The position numbers and the translations under genes are program-made. Below are positions 20,358-24,866 of a stretch of 24,866 nt of DNA, piece by piece. The first letter of the stretch is position 1. The number at the start of each line of letters is the position of its first letter. Origin of the DNA: an uncultured Porphyromonadaceae bacterium (GTDB taxonomy: Bacteria; Bacteroidota; Bacteroidia; Bacteroidales; Muribaculaceae); contig URQP01000025.1 in NCBI GenBank assembly GCA_900550025.1, positions 1-24,866 on the forward strand, in the 5' to 3' direction. The notes under the pieces are model-generated. The model had not been told where the DNA came from. It saw only the letters and a list, made by a program, of their open reading frames with translations, and made no database searches.

Positions 20358-22133
20358 ATGGAAATCAGAAGATATAAGATTTTATCAATGGCGCTGCTCG
20401 TTGTTGCCGCCACTCTGCCTACAGGATGCGCTTCCCGCAAGGGCGGAAAGCAAATCGCTGTCGAGCCGGGCGTTCAGGTGCTTACCCTCGATTCTGCCCG
20501 CAAGGCGGAGCTTGACGTGACGTTCAACGTCCCGGCGCGCTATTTCTCGAAGCGTAACAGGCTTTTCATCTCTCCCGCGCTTTACAGCGGCGACAGCCTT
20601 ATAAAGGAATATCCTCAAGTGGTGTTGGATGCTCCGGTCTACACTAAGAAGACGCTACGCGCCGCCGTGCTCGAGAAGAAAATCGACCCGGTAGCCCTGA
20701 AGTCGAAGAAAGTGAGCAACCGCGTAAGCCATAGCATACCTTACAGCCAGACCATCGAATTGCCCGAGGGCGTGGATGGCGGGGAGGTCATAGCCAACGT
20801 CACTACCGACGGCTGCGGCGTTTGTGCCGGAATCGACACTCTCTATCTGGCAGGAGTGAGCAACCCGGTCACCCTTATCGACGTGAAAGAGTCGTTGAAG
20901 CTCGACTGGATAGAGCCTGAATTCAAGATTAAGCCGAAGATACGCAGCGGGAAAGGCGTTGCGCGCCTGCAATTCATCATCAACCGCTACGACATACGCC
21001 GCGACCTCGGCAACAACAAGGCGGAGCTCGACACCATGCTCGCCAAGCTCGGCCCTATATTGTCGGACTCGCTCGCCACGTTGGAATATGTGAAGATTAC
21101 CGGTGTGGCTTCGGCCGACGGTTCGTTGCGAATCAACACGCCATTGGCACGCAACCGCGCCAATTCGGCTATGAAATGGCTGATTAACGAGCTCGACATA
21201 CCGGCTCCGGTACAGAGCCGCTTCTCCGTCAGCTCGCGCCCTGAAGGGTGGGGACCGGTGCTTGAGGCCATGCGCGCCGCCGGCGACCCCGACACCACGG
21301 CTGTGGCGAGTATCCTCGAGAAGTATGCCGACCGCAACGACGACGTGCAGGAGTACTATATCCGCCGCCTGCGCTGCTGGGGCAGAATCAGGGACAACTA
21401 TTTGCAGAAAGACCGTAATGTGGAATACGTATATTCCTATCAGATAAAGAGTTTCACCACCGACGAGGAGCTGCTCGACATGTACGGCAAGCGTCCCGAC
21501 GCTTTCAGCGAGGACGAGTTGCTGAGAGTGTCGACCTTGAAGGAGACCGACGCCGAGAAGAAGGAAGTCTACCGCACAATTCTCCACTATTTCCCGCAGT
21601 CGTATGTGGCTGCCAACAATCTTGCCGTGCTTTTGCTGCGCGAGGGCAAGGAGGAAGAGGCGCGCGAGGTGTTCGAGAGCGTCGAGGGCTACAGCGAAGC
21701 TACGCTGAAGACGAAAGCCGCCTTGTACGTATATAATAATGAGTACGAAAAGGCTGTGGAATTGCTGGAGACCGACATCGAGGACCCGGAGGCGCGCTAC
21801 AACCTCGGGCTGGTGAAGGCGCAGATGCGCCAGCTCGACGAGGCTTACGAGCTGCTTGCTCCGTTCGGCGATGTCAACAGCGCGGTGGCCGCGCTGAGCG
21901 TCAACAAGAACGAGGAGGCCGACCGCATAATGAAGGGGGTAGCTTCCAAGTCGCCGCAATGCGAATATGTAAGGGCGATAGCGGCGGCGCGGCTGTCGCG
22001 TGGCGGCGATGCCGTGGAGCATATCGTCAATGCCGCTTCCGACGCCGGTTTGCGTGAGCGCGCCAAGATAGAGTATGATTTCAAGCCTTACCGCGACAAT
22101 ATGGATTTCCGTGCGGCGGTATACAAACAATAA
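20358..22133 (+). CDS. DUF3868/OmpA-like/TPR lipoprotein, fimbrial operon gene 2
   Basis: 591 residues from the ATG at 20358 (a TTG at 20346 is less likely). The signal peptide ends TLPTGC, making Cys24 a possible lipid anchor. The N-terminal beta region (about 35-185) resembles the DUF3868 domain found beside fimbrial genes. The middle (about 203-300) is OmpA-like, with ITGVASADGSLRINTPLARNRANSAMKWL, the family's peptidoglycan-binding fold. The C-terminal part (about 400-560) is tetratricopeptide-like helical repeats (FPQSYVAANNLAVLLLREGKEEEAREVFE and following). The combination suggests a periplasmic scaffold linking the fimbrial export/assembly machinery to the cell wall, which is inference. 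It is followed 15 bp later by the anchor gene. Confidence 0.82.
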   Translation: MEIRRYKILSMALLVVAATLPTGCASRKGGKQIAVEPGVQVLTLDSARKAELDVTFNVPARYFSKRNRLFISPALYSGDSLIKEYPQVVLDAPVYTKKTLRAAVLEKKIDPVALKSKKVSNRVSHSIPYSQTIELPEGVDGGEVIANVTTDGCGVCAGIDTLYLAGVSNPVTLIDVKESLKLDWIEPEFKIKPKIRSGKGVARLQFIINRYDIRRDLGNNKAELDTMLAKLGPILSDSLATLEYVKITGVASADGSLRINTPLARNRANSAMKWLINELDIPAPVQSRFSVSSRPEGWGPVLEAMRAAGDPDTTAVASILEKYADRNDDVQEYYIRRLRCWGRIRDNYLQKDRNVEYVYSYQIKSFTTDEELLDMYGKRPDAFSEDELLRVSTLKETDAEKKEVYRTILHYFPQSYVAANNLAVLLLREGKEEEAREVFESVEGYSEATLKTKAALYVYNNEYEKAVELLETDIEDPEARYNLGLVKAQMRQLDEAYELLAPFGDVNSAVAALSVNKNEEADRIMKGVASKSPQCEYVRAIAAARLSRGGDAVEHIVNAASDAGLRERAKIEYDFKPYRDNMDFRAAVYKQ

Positions 22134-22148
22134 GGTAAAGGGGGTAAG

Positions 22149-23051
22149 ATGATTCGGAAAATTCTAATATCGGTTTTAGCCGCGGTCGCGCTCGGTTCGT
22201 GCGTCCGCGAGGACATACAGCCCTGTCCGCCGTTGCAGATTATGCTCGGCGTGGAGGACAGGAACTACGACAATATCGACGAAGTGGCCGCCGAGGGTCT
22301 CGACACGCGGCGCGGCGACAACGAGCCTTTCCGCTCGTTCGTGGGCTCGCTCTATTACGTCGTCGAGGACTACACTACCCACGAGATAGTCACCGAGAAG
22401 CGCATTTCAAGCGTGGAGGGCGACGCCTTGCAGGTGGCTTGCGAGGGCATCGACGAAGAGTTGCCTTTCGGTAAGTACATCGTTACGGCGTGGGGCAATC
22501 TGCCCGAAGGGGCCGATGTCGATAACGACGGGGGGCTGCGTTCTTCCGTGCTCCATCCGGAAGGGATAGAGGGCTACGATTTGTATATGGCGTGCGACAC
22601 CATCGACTACGATTACGACCACGGCACGCACAACGTCAACCTGAAGCGAATCAAGGGCAAACTGCTTATCGAGGTGCGCAACCTGTCGCCGGAGGTAAGA
22701 TGGAGCGACAAGACTGTCGGCAATGTTGCCGGTATGGTCAACAGCCGTCTGGAATACAGCGGGGCCGGCTCGGTGAACACGGTGTATGAGTGGGAAGGCG
22801 TGCAGAGTGTGCTGACCGACACCTATCTGGCGCCGTCGGCCGACGGTAACGCCTCGACGCTCGACGTGAATTTCTACGACGACGCTTCGCGCAAGGAGCC
22901 GGTATGCACTCCCGGAGCGGTCAACATACCGCTGTCGCGCAACCATATCACCGTCGTGCGCTACGATTATGCGGCCGAGACAGGGGTGTTCGAGGCGTTT
23001 ATCCTCGTTGACGCGCGTTGGGAGAGTATCCACGATCTTGAAATCGATTAA
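22149..23051 (+). CDS. FimB/Mfa2-type fimbrial anchor subunit
   Basis: 300-residue lipoprotein; the signal peptide ends in LGSC with lipidated Cys18. The mature start VREDIQPCPPLQIML is typical of FimB/Mfa2 proteins, which sit at the base of the fimbria, anchor it to the outer membrane and limit its length. Two beta-sandwich halves are expected (about 25-165 and 170-300), with NVNLKRIKGKLLIEVRNL opening the second. It lies between the OmpA/TPR gene and the major fimbrillin gene, i.e. the anchor gene precedes the major subunit gene, the reverse of the Porphyromonas gingivalis mfa1-mfa2 order. Confidence 0.87.
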   Translation: MIRKILISVLAAVALGSCVREDIQPCPPLQIMLGVEDRNYDNIDEVAAEGLDTRRGDNEPFRSFVGSLYYVVEDYTTHEIVTEKRISSVEGDALQVACEGIDEELPFGKYIVTAWGNLPEGADVDNDGGLRSSVLHPEGIEGYDLYMACDTIDYDYDHGTHNVNLKRIKGKLLIEVRNLSPEVRWSDKTVGNVAGMVNSRLEYSGAGSVNTVYEWEGVQSVLTDTYLAPSADGNASTLDVNFYDDASRKEPVCTPGAVNIPLSRNHITVVRYDYAAETGVFEAFILVDARWESIHDLEID

Positions 23052-23113
23052 AAGAGGAAACAGAGATTGAAATTAAACATATTTATTAATTACTGGTTTT
23101 TTTATTTTTTAAG
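23052..23113 (+). promoter_or_regulatory. AT-rich leader of the major fimbrillin gene
   Basis: A 62-bp gap, the longest between genes 1-4 of this operon, strongly AT-rich with T-runs (TTTTTTTATTTTTT) just before the ATG at 23114. No TAnnTTTG box and no stable hairpin were seen. An unstructured leader like this could raise translation of the most abundant subunit; that is inference. Confidence 0.4.
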
Positions 23114-24385
23114 ATGAAGAAAAATTTATTGTTCGGATTCGCAGCGTTGTCGATGATTGCATTGTCAGCCTGCAACGAGAAGGAAGACGCGCCGGTTTAC
23201 AACGACGACGCGCAAGTGTTCACAGTGACAGTTTCTAACAACGACGGTAAAGATACCCGTGCCGGACGTCCGCTCTACAGCGAGGCAGCCGCACAGAATA
23301 TCGACATGGTGCGTTTCTTTATCATCAATACTACAACTAACAATGTGGTTTACGAGAAAGAAATTTCGGAATGGATGTCAGACCCGAGTGTAATCACTGT
23401 AGGCGATGCCCGCCAGACAACTATCGAGCTTAAAGGCGAGGACAAACTTGCGGCAGGTACTTATAAGGCATACGCCATAGGTTACACTTCGAGCGGAAGC
23501 GTTTACACTTATTCTCCCGACTTCACTACCTTGGAGAAAGAAAGCGAATGGATATCGGCCGTTACTGCCACTACATCAGGCGACGCAGAGGAAATCTTTG
23601 CCGGAACAACAGATGATAATCAAAATATCGTAATCACATCTGCCGGCGAAACTTTCACGAAGACTATAGTTTTGAAGCGTCAGGTTGCCGGTACTTACGG
23701 TTATTTCACAAATATCCCGGCTAAAGGTCCTAAGGGTGAGGTTGCCAAGACTTTGCGTCTTGTTGCCGCAGCCAAGAACAAACAGGTTGTTCTCGACGGT
23801 TTCGATAAGGGGAATGCCGTAAACGGCAAGACTTCTGCCGACGACGAGTCTGGTGTGTTCTTCAACGACGGCACCACTAAGGGCTTCGTTGTCTACAGCA
23901 TCAATCTTGACTCTTGGTTCACTGGTGGTGATACAAATAGCGACGATGTGCTCAATGAGAGCGATACTTGGGCTGCCGGCATCACGGAAAGCGGTGTTAC
24001 TTTCAAGAAGGGTTCTGTATTCGCTGGCAAATTCGTCGTTCCTTTCTCTGCTGTGGCATCGGCAAGCAACTCTTTGCAGTTGCAATTGCTTGACGGAAGC
24101 GGCAATATCTTGAGATACTGGAACGTCAACTTGGCTGCCGCTCAGGAGAATGTAATCGACATAACCGCAGGTGAGCCTGCCGCTGCCGATGAATTGTCAA
24201 CTTCTTCTTACAGCGTGCTCCGCAACCACCTCTACACTCTCGGTATGCGCAAGGCCGGCGACAATGGTGGCACTGACGATCCCGACGGTGACGAGGATAA
24301 TCCGGAAGACTTGAACAAGGGGCAGCAGCTCGTTATCAAGGTAAGCGGCGAGTGGGAAGCCATCACCGGAATGGTGCTCGACTAA
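23114..24385 (+). CDS. Mfa1/FimA-type major fimbrillin
   Basis: 423 residues. Lipoprotein signal with lipobox ALSAC, Cys20. Fimbrillins of this type are exported as lipoproteins, cut after an Arg in the N-terminal region by a surface protease, and then polymerise by strand exchange. Here KDTRAG places a candidate cleavage at Arg49-Ala50, at about the position I recall for P. gingivalis Mfa1. The body is two beta domains (FVVPFSAVASASNSLQLQLL in the second). Before the end is an acidic Gly/Asp linker (about 381-397), then NPEDLNKGQQLVIKVSGEWEAITGMVLD, the typical C-terminal strand of Bacteroidales fimbrillins. Composition is less GC-rich than its upstream neighbours, consistent with high expression or surface diversification. 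Confidence 0.9.
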   Translation: MKKNLLFGFAALSMIALSACNEKEDAPVYNDDAQVFTVTVSNNDGKDTRAGRPLYSEAAAQNIDMVRFFIINTTTNNVVYEKEISEWMSDPSVITVGDARQTTIELKGEDKLAAGTYKAYAIGYTSSGSVYTYSPDFTTLEKESEWISAVTATTSGDAEEIFAGTTDDNQNIVITSAGETFTKTIVLKRQVAGTYGYFTNIPAKGPKGEVAKTLRLVAAAKNKQVVLDGFDKGNAVNGKTSADDESGVFFNDGTTKGFVVYSINLDSWFTGGDTNSDDVLNESDTWAAGITESGVTFKKGSVFAGKFVVPFSAVASASNSLQLQLLDGSGNILRYWNVNLAAAQENVIDITAGEPAAADELSTSSYSVLRNHLYTLGMRKAGDNGGTDDPDGDEDNPEDLNKGQQLVIKVSGEWEAITGMVLD

Positions 24386-24406
24386 TCTCATACCGTGTTC
24401 ATTGTT

Positions 24407-24471
24407 GCCGGTTGCGTCCGGCGCTTTGACTAACTCATAGGCGGCAAAGGGGTTGAATGTTCCCCTTGCCG
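24407..24471 (+). other. Two hairpins between the fimbrillin genes
   Basis: The 112-bp gap holds a small hairpin GCCGG/CCGGC (24407-24411 with 24418-24422) and a longer one, CGGCAA-A-GGGG (24442-24452) pairing with CCCCTTGCCG (24462-24471) with one bulged A. Neither is followed by a T-run, so they are not standard terminators. They may slow decay or partly stop transcription, so that the major subunit is made in excess over the downstream one. Confidence 0.55.
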
Positions 24472-24497
24472 TCACTAATAAAAACAAAATTGAGGAT

Positions 24498-24866
24498 ATG
24501 AAATTCGCACGTATTCTATCATTTTCCGTGGCGGCTTGCATCCTTGCCGGATGCAGCGGCGACGAGGTGCTGCCCGGTGGCGGCGACGGCGGTGCAGAAA
24601 TCACCGTCGCCTTGCAGTCGTCGGGCGAGCCGTCGACCCGCGTATCGCTTGCCGGGAGCGACAATCTGCAGCACGTCAAGTATGTGCAGCTATACGTTTT
24701 CAACGGCACCGACGCGCAGACGGCGCGTTGCGTGGCGAGTGAAAACGTAATGTGGCGGGAGCAGCAGGGCGAGTCTGCGGCGCAGTACTACAAATTGCTT
24801 GCCGAGCTGCCTGCCGGAGAATATACGTTTCTTGCGGTAGGCTTGGACAATCCGCTGACAGCCGAC
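24498..24866 (+). CDS. Fimbrillin-like lipoprotein, 5' part (runs off window)
   Basis: Open from the ATG at 24498 to the end of the window, 123 codons, no stop. Signal peptide MKFARILSFSVAACILAGC with lipobox LAGC and Cys19, then a short Gly/Asp-rich stretch. EPSTRVSLAGSDN follows, with Arg48 at nearly the same place as the candidate cleavage site of the major fimbrillin. Next are strands HVKYVQLYVFNG and the conserved-style LPAGEYTFLAVGLDN. This suits an accessory or tip fimbrillin (Mfa3/Mfa4-like or FimC-E-like) but the missing C-terminus prevents a firm assignment. Fourth lipoprotein gene of the operon. Confidence 0.8.
   Translation, partial: MKFARILSFSVAACILAGCSGDEVLPGGGDGGAEITVALQSSGEPSTRVSLAGSDNLQHVKYVQLYVFNGTDAQTARCVASENVMWREQQGESAAQYYKLLAELPAGEYTFLAVGLDNPLTAD

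Noticed and set aside
1..24866. tRNA, rRNA, CRISPR arrays, insertion sequences, riboswitches
   Set aside because: No cloverleaf, regularly spaced repeats, transposase-like product or known riboswitch core was recognised by eye in the gaps between genes; a covariance-model search was not possible.

Overview
The window looks like a chromosome segment of a gut Bacteroidales bacterium, most likely a Muribaculaceae member; that family call is an inference from gene content and composition, not a database match. The signs are promoters of the Bacteroidota type (TTTG, about 20 nt, TAnnTTTG), no clear Shine-Dalgarno sites, a GH29 fucosidase, a Bacteroidota-type outer-membrane barrel receptor, and a FimA/Mfa1-type fimbrial operon. 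Most genes are fairly GC-rich. Two stretches are plainly AT-rich and look acquired: the partial gene at the left edge (1-739) and a two-gene MNT/HEPN toxin-antitoxin module (12180-12845).

Layout. 1-739: 3' end of an unrecognised AT-rich gene. 778-4718 (+): secreted alpha-L-fucosidase overlapping by 4 nt a large secreted transglutaminase-like protein. 4726-6475 (-): operon gtrA-like / DUF456 / nadK. 6626-9490 (-): TonB-receptor-like outer-membrane barrel protein, divergent from 9616-12018 (+), an MsbA-type ABC exporter followed by purN. 12180-12845 (+): MNT antitoxin plus a frameshifted HEPN toxin, ended by a strong two-way terminator. 12946-16416 (-): rlmN followed by a secreted endonuclease I-family protein. 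16527-18548 (+): acidic hypothetical protein, rsmI and a lipoprotein. 18760-19617 (+): AraC-type regulator. 19797 to the right edge (+): fimbrial operon with a DUF3575 protein, an OmpA/TPR lipoprotein, an Mfa2/FimB-type anchor, an Mfa1-type major fimbrillin and the start of another fimbrillin-like lipoprotein.

How the parts may work together. The AraC-type gene lies directly upstream of the fimbrial operon. The gap between them holds a direct repeat of TTTTGACA spaced 21 bp (two helical turns) upstream of a TAATTTTG -7 element, a good candidate operator. A run of nine G lies upstream of the regulator gene and could make fimbriation phase-variable.

The least expected structure is a dispersed 78-bp element present twice (6483-6560 on the minus strand, 12059-12136 on the plus strand). 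The copies align without gaps and differ at 13 positions by my count. Each carries a full promoter, one for the gtrA operon and one for the toxin-antitoxin module. In the first copy the opposite end also carries a promoter pointing the other way, and the two -7 regions form a perfect 14-bp inverted repeat. No tRNA, rRNA, CRISPR array or insertion sequence was seen.
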